From: Capniomyces stellatus
Taxonomy: Eukaryota; Kickxellomycota; Harpellomycetes; Harpellales; Legeriomycetaceae
Length of the DNA stretch: 64,000 bases
Assembly: GCA_001661515.1 (NCBI GenBank)
Contig: LUVW01000016.1
Coordinates: forward strand, 439,496 to 503,495
Reading direction: 5' to 3'
Shown: one piece after another, positions 1 to 11,278 of the stretch
Layout: every line of letters begins with the position of its first letter
How positions within the stretch are numbered: position 1 is the first letter of the stretch
Translations under genes and position numbers: made by a program
Notes under the pieces: model-generated
Databases searched by the model: none
Seen by the model: only the letters and a program-made list of their open reading frames with translations
What the model was told of the DNA's origin: nothing

Positions 1-78
1 TTACGCAAGCAGAAGGCCCAACAAGAACAACGGTCGAGGTTAGCAGACTTCCTGGAAAACTACCCTCAAAACTCCTAA
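1..78 (+). CDS. 3' end of an unidentified protein (partial)
   Basis: The first 75 bases read as an open frame of 25 codons followed by TAA at 76-78. The visible C-terminus is charged and rich in Q, R and E (it begins LRKQKAQQEQ and ends in LENYPQNS). The start and most of the gene lie outside the window. The tail is followed by AT-rich sequence, as expected after a gene end. I do not recognise the family, and a chance frame cannot be excluded at this length. Confidence 0.4.
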   Translation, partial: LRKQKAQQEQRSRLADFLENYPQNS

Positions 79-357
79 TTGAAATCAAATCTGTAGCCTA
101 TATTCCATAATACGTTCTTTACTTTTATATATATAATGTATTGGGTGTTTTATTTGACAAAATTTTCATAATGTTTTTTTTTGAAAAATAAACACAATAA
201 TAACAATAACTCGTTCAAGAGTAACTCGCCAGTTGATAGGCATTTTTACTATAAAGCTTGTAAAATTAACAATTTTAAAAAGCAATACGGGTTGATAAAT
301 GAAAAATGAAAAAATAGTATAAATTGAGATGCGACGCCAATTGCCATTCCGGAGTAG

Positions 358-1874
358 TTAGATGAATCTACTGGCTTCTAGACCAAATATTGCTAACGCG
401 TTATTCCCCAATATATCCTGCTTCTCCTCCTCACTGAGCCAACTGCATTCCTCAACCAATTTTCCTGGGACTGTTTCTCCTAGTGGGAATGGATAGTCTG
501 ATCCCAAAACAATCTTCTTTGTTCCAAATTTAGACACCAACAGCCTCAAAGCGTCTTCGTCATGAACAAGTGAGTCAAAGTATAGCTTATGCAAAAGATC
601 CTTGGGGTGTGTTTTGCTTGAATGGGCCACAAGGTCTGGTCTACAGTCATAACCGTGGGCAATGCGACCAAAAGTTCCTGGGAAAGATCCTCCTCCATGT
701 GCAAACACAATTTTAAGCTCAGGATGACGGTCTAAAATACCACCTAGAAGCATTGAGCAGATGGAAATCGTAGTTTCACAAGGCTATTAAAGAATACAGC
801 GACAAAAGGTGTGAGCGTTATAATTGTACCTCCAAATAACTACACTGATATTGGCCATGATATCATATTGAGCCATAGTCAGTATTCAAAACAAAATAAA
901 ACAAGTATATCAGCTACGGTGCAACTTACCATTCCTATGAGCCATGGGAACCAGTATTTAGACATTCTACCGTCACTTTCCATATCCCAAGGATGGACAA
1001 AAATTACTGTGTTAAGCTCTACAGCTGCAGCCCAAATAGGCTCAAACTCGGGTGCGTCCAAGTTTAATTCGTTCACATGCGATCCGATTTGAAACCCGTT
1101 TAGCTTCAAATCTTTAACACATCTGTGCATTTCCTGAACGGCCAGCTCTGTATCCTGCATTGGGATTGTGCCCAAACCAATAAACCGTTTAGGGTCTTTT
1201 GTCACGCAATCTGCAATGTGGTCGTTTAGAAACACTGATACAGCGAGGGCATCATGTGGCTTTGCCCAGTATGAGAACATCACTGGTATTGTAGAAAGAA
1301 CCTATTTTATCCGGTTATTAAATCAACAATTTTGCATAGAAATTAGATCAGTACTCGCTATTTTATCTTGATTTGAAGTCCATTTTTAAAAAAATGCATT
1401 CTTAATTGCAAATACCAACTATAATTATTCAAGTCACAATGAGAAAATACAAATTTTGAGTCGTGATTGAGTTTCCACTAACCTGTACATGGACATTGTC
1501 ATTATCACACTCCTCGATTCTTGACGTGGGGTTCCAACAGTTACACTTTATTGTTCTGAAATTTTTTCCATCTTTAATCATGTCGGCTTTGGTTGAATCC
1601 TATGTTGCCATACCGCATTAAACGCCGTTTCAGTATGTGGTGATTAATTAGGAAAGTGGAAAATAAAAATTGTGTGATAATAAACCATTAATTTGGTTTT
1701 TTTAAACCTTACATTTTCGTGATGTCCAAGTTTTATCCATCCGCCATAACCAAATTGCTTTTCAAAGTCTGGGATATCCGCTGGAAGGATATGTGTGTGG
1801 AAATCTATTTTTAGCCTTTTGACACCTGCTGTAGTGGTGTTTGGTGTCTGTGTTTCGCTTGTTGAAATGGTCAT
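358..1874 (-). CDS. ACMSD: 2-amino-3-carboxymuconate-6-semialdehyde decarboxylase (ACMSD), 4 exons
   Basis: Decarboxylates aminocarboxymuconate semialdehyde, the branch point between quinolinate/NAD synthesis and full oxidation of tryptophan. Exons are 1713-1874, 1483-1599, 930-1301 and 358-783, all in phase 0, giving 358 aa, slightly longer than the animal enzyme. Metal-site motifs of the ACMSD amidohydrolase family are present: DFHTHI near the N-terminus, FVHPWD, FAHGGG and GSDYPFP. The signature VMFSYWAKP crosses into exon 3, and KYWFPWLIGM/PCETT spans the last intron. These are ACMSD signatures rather than those of the related resorcylate decarboxylases. It is divergently arranged with an ALDH8A1-type dehydrogenase that would use its product. 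No frameshift or missing key residue is seen. The enzyme is normally cytosolic and no targeting signal is visible. Confidence 0.93.
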
Positions 1875-3839
1875 TTTCTTTTGCTTTGTTCGGTGCTTTG
1901 GTATATCTTAATGATTTTCTTGAGTAGTATCTTGATAGTTTTTAATTTTATTGAAAGACAAACCTAAATCAAGTGTGGACCTTAATCAACAAGTAGCTAT
2001 GTTATAAACTATAAACTGTGGAAAAAAAACGATGAAACTCAAGTTGTCTAAATACAGCCCGTTTTCACTCTTGTAGCTATGAAATCAGGTTGAGAACAAA
2101 CAACTAATTGGCGATTTATATGAATACCATCAACTAAATTTTCCCTTTCTTTTTTTAAGCTGATGTTGATGGTGGTATATTTGAACAATAATTGGCAATA
2201 AGCAAGCAAAATATTCCTAATTGGAAATGGAAAAAAAAGCCCCCCCCCCCTTTTTTTTAGGGAACAGCTTAATTAGCAAAGTTGATTTAGTTCAATTGCG
2301 ATCCTCTGAAATGTATGGAGCAGGATTTTAAACCCTTTGATTCTGTTATACATGTCAAAGCCACTCGTTGCGCTTTGTTTCGAATCTAGAAGGCTAAAAT
2401 TTGTAAAATGAAATAAATGTTTAATAATAATAAAAATTAAGAAAAAACTTGTAAAGTCATAATTCGTTAGTAATTTTTTTAAAATCACAGCAACTTTATT
2501 TTTTTTAATTAAACTAAATAGTGTATGCTAAAACAAGGCGGTCACGCAAAGCTTGACTTCTGAGCCAAATCAAATCAAGTATTTAATTATGATACTGGGA
2601 AACTGGCCTACAATTTTTAAGGAATAAATGCAAACGATGCAACAAATCAGGGTCATAGCGAAAATGTGTGATGTAATAGATGGATTTTGTAATAAACAAG
2701 GGTTATACCAGTTGGAAATAACGGTAAAGAAAGAAAAAGCATAATAGGTCCGCAAAAAGAAAAAAAAGAAAAAGAAAAAAAGGATAGTCACACTTAAATG
2801 AAACATTTAAAATGGTTTGATATCTAAAAGCTAAAATTGGTTTACTCCTTGAAAAACTTACCAAAAGAATTTGTAAAATGGAGTAGGATAATTGGTTGGT
2901 TTTTTTTTTAATCCCTGCCGTGTATTAAGTCTATATTATTTCACCTTCAAGTTTTACAGGCTTCGGAAACATGGCAAGTCCAGCAAAAGCGTTGGGTCAA
3001 GTTCCAAACTTGGTGACAATAAAAAGTTTCATACTATCTTGCACAAGTTGCACCTTTTTTTTTTCCCTCTTTTTACAAGCGATTTAAATGATTCACTTTA
3101 ATTTTAACGCCAATTAAAACCAAGTTGGACTTTGATTAATCATTAATCGTAATAACAAGATAAAGTGAGTCGGAATAAAATGATTAGTAATAAAAAAGAA
3201 AAGATAAAACAACAAATGGCGAAATAAAAGATAAAACAACAAAAGCTTGAAATAAAAGATAAAACAACCGGACTTTACAAGGTAATTGTATTGGGTGTTT
3301 TTTACAGATGAAACTAGATGGATTTAGTGATTTCAAAAGAAAAGATTCGCCGGAATTAAATATCTTTTGGTTGGTTTATTTGGCTTGAATTTTGGTTAAT
3401 TAACGCCTAAAGCAGGTTTGGGCTTAATGAATTTAATTAGTCAGGAGAGTTATCGACATTAAAGCCAGCCCCTGGCCAATGTCAAAATTAGGTTTAATAA
3501 AACATATCACTAAAGGCTTATTATTTGCTTGGACTTCGTTAAACAATTCAAGGGAAAAAAAAATATTTGTGACTTATTTTTTGACGAAATTTTAGTTTAA
3601 CAATCTGCATAATAGCCCAGACTTAAAAGTCTCGTCTCATTTACCACGATTAAGGTCTGTTTCAAAATTGGCAAAAAGCCATAACTGATTGATAAAGCCA
3701 TATAATCCATCGTCGTTTATTCAATTGTATTTTAACTAAAACAGAGATAAGCTCACACTATCCTCTTTTTCTTTTCTACCGAAATAACAAGCGGTAAAAA
3801 TAAAAATAAAATAGTAGTAATATTAGCAATTCATCTGAA
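1875..3839. other. Shared upstream region of the ACMSD/ALDH pair, no gene
   Basis: About 2 kb between two divergent start codons. It contains poly-A/T and C/T homopolymer runs and a tandem repeat carrying AGATAA motifs, listed separately. Short open frames here (for example 2892-3101) are low-complexity and have no recognisable domain. Confidence 0.7.
3158..3268 (+). promoter_or_regulatory. Cluster of GATA-factor-like AGATAA sites in a short tandem repeat
   Basis: AGATAA occurs at 3158-3163, 3202-3207, 3229-3234 and 3257-3262, and again at 3745-3750, always on the + strand, upstream of the ALDH gene. Three copies sit in an imperfect repeat of about 27 bp (3195-3268) with the core AAAGATAAAACAAC. 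Fungal GATA factors bind HGATAR and control nitrogen-source catabolism. A role here is inference. Confidence 0.4.
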
Positions 3840-5414
3840 ATGACACAAATAGCGAATTCAAACCTTTTGCCCAATCCAACATCGGACTCGGTGGAGATTC
3901 ACAACTTTATCGGGGGAGAATGGTTTGGCCCAAGCAACAACCAATATATAGACAACATCAATCCTTCTACAGGGCAAGTGTTCAGCAAGATTCCAGACTC
4001 TACCGAGGAAGATGTCAATTTGGCAGTTGAAGCTGCAAAAAAGGCATTCCCAGGATGGAGTTCATTAGAAAAGTCAGTGCGTGCAAAGTACTTGCACAGA
4101 CTGGCAGATTTGATTGAGGAGAATCTCGAAGCCATGGCACAGTATGAAACTATGGATCAGGGAAAGACATTAGCAATGTCAAGAAACGTAGACATTGCAA
4201 GAACAGCAACTAACTTCAGATACTTTGCCAACTACATTGAGGGACAGTCGTATGACCAAGTAGCGGAACACAACTACCCAAAGATGATAATGACAAGCGA
4301 GGGAAAGCCAGTTCAGGGCACAGCACTGAGCTACTCAAAAAGAACGGCAGTTGGAGTTGCGGGACTTATTAGTCCATGGAACCTGCCGCTGTACTTGCTG
4401 TCATGGAAAATTGCGCCATGTATTGCAACAGGAAACACGTGTGTTTGCAAGCCAAGCGAGTTTACAAGCGTAACAGCGATGATGCTCACAAAACTTATTA
4501 AAGCAGCAGGGATCCCAGACGGGGTTGTTAACATTGTGTTTGGATTGGGAGGGTCAGTTGGCAACAGCATTGTGACACACGCAGATGTTCCACTGGTTTC
4601 ATTCACAGGAGGAACCATAACAGGCAAAAAGATAGCAGCAGCAGCAGCGCCAATGTTTAAGCACATTTCTCTGGAGCTGGGGGGCAAAAACCCAGCCGTG
4701 ATATTTGCAGATGCAAACTTTGAGGAGGCACTAACAACAACCGTAAAGGGGTCGTTCCTTAACCAGGGAGAGATCTGCCTATGCTCATCAAGAATCTACG
4801 TTGAGCGATCGATTTACCCAGAGTTTGTATCCAGGTACAAGCAATTGGTCAAACAGATTGTTAGAGTTGGAAGACCAACAGAAAAGGAATCGTTCTACGG
4901 CCCTCTTGTTAGCAAGGTCCACTACGAAAAGGTCCAAAGCTATGTGAAATACGCAATTGATGAAGGCTATGATGTTGAGTTTTGTGTTGATAGAGAGGCA
5001 CGACCTGATATCACCAAGATTGGCGAGCATGGAGCTTTAACTATCTCGGGATCTGAGGGTGGATACTTTATGGCACCAACTGTCATAACTGGATGCGACC
5101 AATCATCCAGAATTGTCCAAGAGGAGATATTTGGTCCTGTTGTTGCCATAATGCCATTTGACACCGAGGAGCAAGCCGTTGAGTTTGCCAACGGTACTGC
5201 TTATGGTCTTTCTGCAACCGTTTGGAGCCAAGACCAAGCCAAACTTCGCCGTGTTTCTGGACAGATCATTGCAGGAACAGTCTGGTGCAATTGCTGGCTG
5301 GTTCGCAACCTGGACATGCCTTTCGGAGGCCTTAAGGCATCTGGTGTTGGAATTGAAGGAGGAAGCCACAGTGTCGAGTTCTTTACCAAGCTCCAAACTA
5401 TTTGCCTCGGGTAA
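3840..5414 (+). CDS. ALDH8A1: Aldehyde dehydrogenase, ALDH8A1 / 2-aminomuconate (2-hydroxymuconate) semialdehyde dehydrogenase type
   Basis: Single exon, 524 aa, about the normal length for the ALDH superfamily. It would oxidise 2-aminomuconate semialdehyde to 2-aminomuconate with NAD+. The catalytic Glu lies in SLELGGKNP (about residue 279) and the catalytic Cys in NQGEICLCSSR (residues 313-315). The substrate/cofactor segment SPWNLPLYLLSWKIAP and the C-terminal motifs WCNCWLVRNLDMPFGG and KASGVG are typical of the ALDH8/hydroxymuconate group rather than of betaine or retinal dehydrogenases. The start at 3840 follows an A-rich leader and leaves a roughly 20-residue extension before the IGGEW motif. 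No peroxisomal or mitochondrial signal is obvious. Its divergent neighbour is ACMSD, the enzyme making its likely substrate, which supports this assignment over a generic ALDH. Confidence 0.9.
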   Translation: MTQIANSNLLPNPTSDSVEIHNFIGGEWFGPSNNQYIDNINPSTGQVFSKIPDSTEEDVNLAVEAAKKAFPGWSSLEKSVRAKYLHRLADLIEENLEAMAQYETMDQGKTLAMSRNVDIARTATNFRYFANYIEGQSYDQVAEHNYPKMIMTSEGKPVQGTALSYSKRTAVGVAGLISPWNLPLYLLSWKIAPCIATGNTCVCKPSEFTSVTAMMLTKLIKAAGIPDGVVNIVFGLGGSVGNSIVTHADVPLVSFTGGTITGKKIAAAAAPMFKHISLELGGKNPAVIFADANFEEALTTTVKGSFLNQGEICLCSSRIYVERSIYPEFVSRYKQLVKQIVRVGRPTEKESFYGPLVSKVHYEKVQSYVKYAIDEGYDVEFCVDREARPDITKIGEHGALTISGSEGGYFMAPTVITGCDQSSRIVQEEIFGPVVAIMPFDTEEQAVEFANGTAYGLSATVWSQDQAKLRRVSGQIIAGTVWCNCWLVRNLDMPFGGLKASGVGIEGGSHSVEFFTKLQTICLG

Positions 5415-5635
5415 AACCTAGTCGTCCGAATTTTTTTTTTTAATCAACAGCTTGCTTTTTTTCGTACCTTTGTGCATTCTATTTTGTTTTATTTTTTACT
5501 TTTTACTTTTATCATTCTTAAAAGGCCGAAACGTACCATTATTATCCACAGTTTTATAAAGCTAGCTCAATTGTTTTCTTCCTTTACCTTTAAACGCGCA
5601 TTCCATTTTATTAATTGCAGGTTTAAACACATTCA

Positions 5636-5667
<32 letters not shown>

Positions 5668-5765
5668 NNNNNNNNNAAAAAATAGAAAAAAAAAAAAAAT
5701 AGTTGGTGGAAAAAAAAAAAAGTAATAATAATGATAATAACAAAGAGAGGATTGAATGGGCAAGT
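5415..5765. other. Convergent intergenic spacer with poly-A tract and N gap
   Basis: Between the 3' ends of the ALDH gene and VPS23. It contains a poly-A run from about 5638 to 5699 interrupted by nine N (5668-5676). The true length of the tract is unknown. Confidence 0.8.
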
Positions 5766-8140
5766 CTAATCTAAACCAGCAACATTACGGATCTTTATTG
5801 CCAATGCCTTTGCAAGAAACTGTTTTTGTGCAAGTTTTCTAACGTTTTTGAGATACAAAGGCAAGTCGCATTTCCCACAATCTAAAGCCTTTCCTAAATA
5901 GTACAGAGCGTCTTCAATCGCGTGGATTTCACTGGACACGGAAATAAGCTGTTCATAAACCACATTAGTCCCCACAAACAGCCGCTCAGGTTCCAGCTCA
6001 CCACCGTTTTCCAGCATAGAGTCGATCTTTGACTGGGTTTCGGCCTGTTGAACAGTCAGTAGCTTGACGTTTTTTTCCATAATCTCAATGTTGCTGTCAA
6101 GGTTTTTGCACAGTAGCTCCAACTCCTGCTTTTCCAGATCTATAATCGTTGAGCTATTGTTTAGCTCTGCACAGTCCTGCAGCAAGTCGTGGTTTATCTT
6201 TGTGTGTGATTCTCGGAACTTGAACATAGCATCCACCAATCGATCAAGTATTGCCACTTTGTACCCCAAAGTCTTTCGCTCAATGTTATCCAATGGCTCT
6301 GCATCTAGCAGCGAACTTTGCTCTTTGTTTTTAGGCCTATCTGTGCTTTGGAGCTGTGACTTGGTTTCGGCTTGAAGGGGTCCAGCTGACTGCACAGTCT
6401 TGGGGACACTTTCACCAGATTCCTTCATTTTGCCTGCAAACTCTGGCCTAGTTTCCTCTCCTTCTTGAACCTTCGAAATCCCAGCCAGACTCGATGCCTT
6501 CATCTCTAGCCAACCAACATAGTTATTTACTCGTTTCAATTTAACTCAGGTTTGGACAAACACACATATAAATACAAAGGCAAGTCTACACCAGTCCCCC
6601 CCCCCCCTCCCCCACTACCAAGTCAAAGCAAATCCGCATTTAGCGTTTACTCGGATTAACACTTACCTGACTCCAACGCCAGCTTATTCTGGATGCTCAT
6701 TGTCTGGTTCAGACTTTCGCTCAGCTCTAGTAACTTGTTTCTATCGCTATTTGACTCACCACCAGACCCCTTTTCTGCTTTTGGCAGGGTTGTCTCTACT
6801 ATTGACACTGATTCTATTTTTGAAGACTCGACTGATACGCCTGATACGCCTGATTTGTTGCTTTTTAAACTGAGCAAATCTGATTTCAAATCCGTATCCT
6901 TACTTTGGCTACTGCTCAAGCTGCCACTCTGGCCACTCATATTTAATGGGATCGGTGGTCGACCCGGAAACAAGTTAAACGACAACCGTTTCTGTCCGCC
7001 AGTCCAAATGTTACTTCCTTCAGACAAGCCGGCAGCCTTGCTACTTCCCGGGGCTGAGCTTGAATCTGGCGTATTTTTAAGTCTATCTGCATCTTGTGAC
7101 TCGCCAATCTTAAGGCCGCTTGAGCCACTGCTGCTTGGTGGATTCAAAGCATCTGTATGCGCCCCTCCCACTACGCCCGACCCTTGGTTCAACATTGCCA
7201 GCTCCTTGGCTATTGGCGACAGCTTAACCTGGCTCGACGTAACCACGTTTATACGGCTAGACACCGGCTTGTCAGTCTTGCTAGGACTTTCGTTTTTAGC
7301 TTGATTCGCGCTCACTCCTGCTTTTTGACTGTGTACAGGTTCCACATAGTCTGCTGGTTTACTGTACACAGGTGGTTCAATTGAAAATGCCGTTTTCATT
7401 ATTTCCAACAATCCCTCTAAGCTCCCAACCTAATTAATCACAGTTCATCGCCTCTGTTTTTTATATTTAAGGATTTATACCAAAAAAAAACAACTACCAT
7501 ACTCAGCATACAATATATCAATCCAGCAACATGGATCTGCTCCTTTAAACCTCCTGTTATTTGCACCAATCTCTTCTTTAAAAACCATTACCTCTGTGCC
7601 CAAATTCCAAGAATCAATGTATTCTGAAAGAACCTTTCCCTTCTCATCAACATGTTTACCGCTTTTTATAACCATGTTTTCCGTAGGCTGAACAAACGAC
7701 AAGGGTGATTTCTGTGGAAAGTTCTTTGGAAACCACACTATTATAGGAATGTTAAATTTAAACGACTGGTATATCACTGGAATCGTTCCATACAAACATA
7801 GCAACGACTGTTTCAATCCGTTCTCATTCTCAAACTCATCGACCTTGGGCGATAGCGCTTCATACTTTACTAGAATATCTGAGATCTGTGCGAATGCCTT
7901 GTTCGAATCTAAAAACTGAATATACATATTCAAAGTATCCTTTTGTTTCACTAAACTCAACCCAACAACACTTGCCGCATGACCAGCAATACACATTCGT
8001 CTTGCCGCTTTATACATTTACAATAAAACAAACAACCCAAATCCCAATTACTAGCAAAATAACTAGTAAAGTCTGCCAATTACCATTCTACTGCATATTG
8101 ATTTTAACCAGGAAAGCATAGGTCCCAATTCATCGTTCAT
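5766..8140 (-). CDS. VPS23: ESCRT-I subunit Vps23/TSG101, 4 exons
   Basis: Recognises ubiquitinated cargo and recruits the rest of ESCRT-I for multivesicular-body sorting. Exons are 8084-8140, 7592-7915, 6667-7429 and 5766-6505; they sum to 627 aa. Exon 2 carries the UEV domain, a catalytically dead ubiquitin-conjugating fold, with GTIPV, FNIPI, the FVQPTENM segment and SGKHVD. Exon 3 is a Ser/Gly/Pro linker that lacks long proline runs. Exon 4 has a coiled coil followed by the steadiness box (IHAIEDALYYLGKAL, then LYLKNVRKLAQKQF), ending in VAGLD. The start at 8140 was chosen because it supplies the helix LSWLKSI expected before the UEV core. Splicing at GTAATG (7591) rather than at a later GTAGTT removes an insert inside the UEV domain and keeps alignment with the family; that boundary is the least certain. 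Confidence 0.92.
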
Positions 8141-8797
8141 CTTTAAAATATAACCCCTTTTTTCTGTCGCTGGTATTAACTAATGGCCTGTGTCGTAGTA
8201 TGTCTTTGAATTTGTTCCAAGTTTTTTATTCGCTTCAATGCCCTAACTAACTAATCTGTCTTTCCTTACTCTTTTACTTTTATACTCTGAATTTGTTGAG
8301 GGTGATTATCGAGCCAAGAACCAATTTTGCTTTACTGTTTTTTTTATTATTACTGGAATTCCACTACTCGACTCTATATTATAACTATAACGTGAAGAAA
8401 AAGAGAAATGGTAACTTTACTTTTGCTTTCTGTGGCTAAAAAAAAAATAGTACTTTTCTTTGTTGGTAGAATGAAAAAATAATAACAATAATCAAGTTGA
8501 AAGATAATTTATCAAATAAGGTTGGTTGTAGATTAAATATACTTGTGAACGCCAATGTCCCAACTAAACTGTTTGACTTTTATCAACTGCGGTAAATTGC
8601 TTGGTTTTGAAAAACTCAATTTCAGATGACCTGGATTTTCTCCTTTTTAATTTTCTCGATTAATTTCTAAAACAAAACCAACCGAATTTAAACACTAAAT
8701 AAAAGACGCTCTTCTATTCAACAAAAATAAAATAAAAGGCCAAGCCCTTAATTTGCAATACACAAGCTAACACACAGAACAAATAAAACACGGGCTC
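8141..8797. other. Intergenic spacer, no gene seen
   Basis: AT-rich sequence between VPS23 and the next minus-strand gene. It should hold the VPS23 promoter. I see no ORF, RNA gene or repeat worth naming. Confidence 0.6.
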
Positions 8798-10741
8798 CTA
8801 CTGGCCTCTATCAGCTGGTACTGATGACCGGGAGTTTATTTGGCCCATACTTGTCAGTAAGTCGTTTTTACTGCTGAATATATTAAAGGACCCTTTTGGC
8901 TTCCAAAGTGTGTTGGAACGCAGCCCCACTTGGCCAGAAGATAGAAACAACGTGTCGGCTATATGGGCCGAACTAAACCCAGATTTAGACCCAAATAACG
9001 TTCGGTAGTTGTTGTTTAAAGACGCTGAAGGTCTAACGCCACCACTATCGCCATTTATGTTTGTTATTTTGGTATCAAAGTTGTAGTTTGTAAACACTGA
9101 TGGCACGTTAATTTTTGCCACATGATCGCTCGGTGCACGTTGGTAAAAGCCAACATCGCTACTGCCATGTTTAGCCGACTCGTTATGTCTGGCTGGCAGG
9201 TCAATACGCTTAGAATACAGTTCAGCTTCTAGAGGCATCATGTTGCGCTTATTTAGAGACTTGGCTGCTCTATTTCTGCTCATTTTAGCACTAGTAACGC
9301 GTTTTTCCACTCCCAAACTCGCCGTCCTTAAAACTTTGCTTTCTATGACCGGATTGTCGCTTTTAATCACTCCTATTTTAGACATATCCACGCCCAAAGC
9401 AGAGTCGGCGTTGCTACGTGTTAAACCCAAAGACATATGTTCCCCCTGTTCGTGATTTGCGCTTTTGTACATAAATATCTTTTCCAAATCCATCACCTCT
9501 TTACACTCGCATGACTCTGTGTGACCTATGCGACTCCCGTTCACACAGAGATTGTTCATTTCCACTTCAACTCGCACATCCGTCATGTCACTAGCAACTT
9601 TATTGGACTTTTCCGCTATATCGCTCACCACATTTAATATAAACTCCGACCGCTCTTCAGACTCATTGACCCGAATTCCGATGTCCACCATCAAACTTTC
9701 AATGCTCTCAATCGAACTGCGTATTGCTGACACGTCCAACTCGACAAACTTTAGCCGGTTTAAAAACTCTGTTTGCTTTTTGCTCGACTGGTTTTCCAAA
9801 TGGGCAAACTTGGCCTTAATATCGTCATCACTTGTCGATCTTGTTGAAAAATCCGCCTGGATCTTGTCTACTCGTCATGTATATTCATAAATTACATTCG
9901 GGGTTTATACTTTGCAGCGGTTGTAAAGTGCATTTTTACGCTGCACTTTCAACTTAATTGAAAGTCTTTTTCTTCACTTTGTTCTTTTCTTTGTTTTAAA
10001 AAAAAAGAAAAACAGTAGAAACAAATAGGTTGAATATTGTCGTTTGCCACTTACTTAGCGATTGTTGGATCCCGTTTACTCTATACTCTGTTTTCTTTTT
10101 TAAGTTGTCTATAGTGAATACTGCCTGTTTAATCTCTAAAACCTCCTCGCCAACTAATGCTTGGGACTTTTCGTTATCCGTGACTCTAGATTCAATTCTA
10201 TTTTGGCTTATTGACAAATTTCTCGTCAAATTCGTGATACTCCTATTGTCCTCGCATAGTTTGTAAATCAAAAGCGAGTTTTCTTTTGACTCCTGCCTAT
10301 CCTTCTTCAGCTCTTCAACAGTCGCATTCAGTAGCGAGATATCCTCCTCTGTTCTCTCTAGCCTTTTCAAAAGTACCGAATTCTGTTCTGCTAAATTTAG
10401 CCCAATCTGCGCGGCAATCTCTGCATTCGTTCTTGACTCCCTTAGCATTGACTTTAGTTTTTCGATATCCTCCTCGTCTTCAAAATCTAAATTAGCCCAT
10501 TTGGTTTTTCGTTTTTAAGGGTTTGGTTTTTAAAAGTTGTGTATTTTTCAAAATAATAGTCAATTTTGCTGGTTAGTACACACTTTGGCTAAACACTGTA
10601 CACAGACTAGCAGTGCGTTTGGGTTTCATGAAATCTACAACCCTATACTTGTCGGCTCTAAATTTCATTTTGTTAAATAAAAAGAAAAAAGTTGCCGTAC
10701 AAAAAAAATAAAAAAAAACACTTGCCTCCGAAATAACCCAT
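8798..10741 (-). CDS. Coiled-coil protein with an HAP1_N/CC1-box (AAxxG) motif, candidate dynein adaptor
   Basis: Three exons give 505 aa: 10726-10741 (16 nt, GC-AG intron follows), 10055-10486 and 8798-9867. Near the N-terminus, after an acidic stretch (DFEDEEDIEKL), lies NAEIAAQIGLNLAEQNSVLL. This contains the AAxxG pattern and the leucine/asparagine spacing of the CC1 box found in HAP1, TRAK, BICD and Spindly, where it binds the dynein light intermediate chain. About 250 residues of predicted coiled coil follow (heptads through KRLERTEEDISLLNATVEEL and beyond). The C-terminal third is Ser/Asn-rich and probably disordered. The internal exon join is supported by phase and by continuity of the coiled coil. 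The tiny first exon is a hypothesis: the frame is closed upstream of exon 2 and this ATG fits in phase. The function is inferred from the motif only. Confidence 0.65.
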
Positions 10742-11278
10742 GTTGGCTACTACTAGCTGAAATTGATGATAAATACTCCTCGATCCTATTTCTATTTATT
10801 TTCTTAATCATAAATTGTATGAAGATCCAATCAAACCAAATCCTATATAGATATACATCTGTTTCTTATTCAACAAGAAGAGGAGTGGGTCTGTTTTGAC
10901 CCCTTATTTGGCTCTTTTGAGCTTTTTTTTAATTTAAGCTTTCTAAAATCACCCAATTTCTAGAAAACAAAGCTAGAATTTAACCGCTGTATTTGGCAAT
11001 TCTTTGTTTTACAAAGCGAAAACAAACTCTGTTGATTTTTGTTTTAATTGGTTTGCAGAATCTAGTAACCAAACAATTTTCTTTTTGAAATCGAACAATT
11101 TTTTTTACGTTATAACAGTAGTTATTTTTTTTACCTGATTAATCAAGATAAACCTTTACACTCTGTGTTTTAATGTTTTTAATACCAATTCTAATTCACC
11201 TTTACTAATATTAGATCCAACCCCGTTTTACATTAGACATACCACAAGAAAAATACTAAGACCTACGAGTAAAGCGAT
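10742..11278. other. Divergent promoter region between the coiled-coil gene and MTG1
   Basis: A 537-bp AT-rich spacer between two divergent starts, with no further gene, repeat or RNA seen. Poly-T runs are frequent. Confidence 0.6.
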
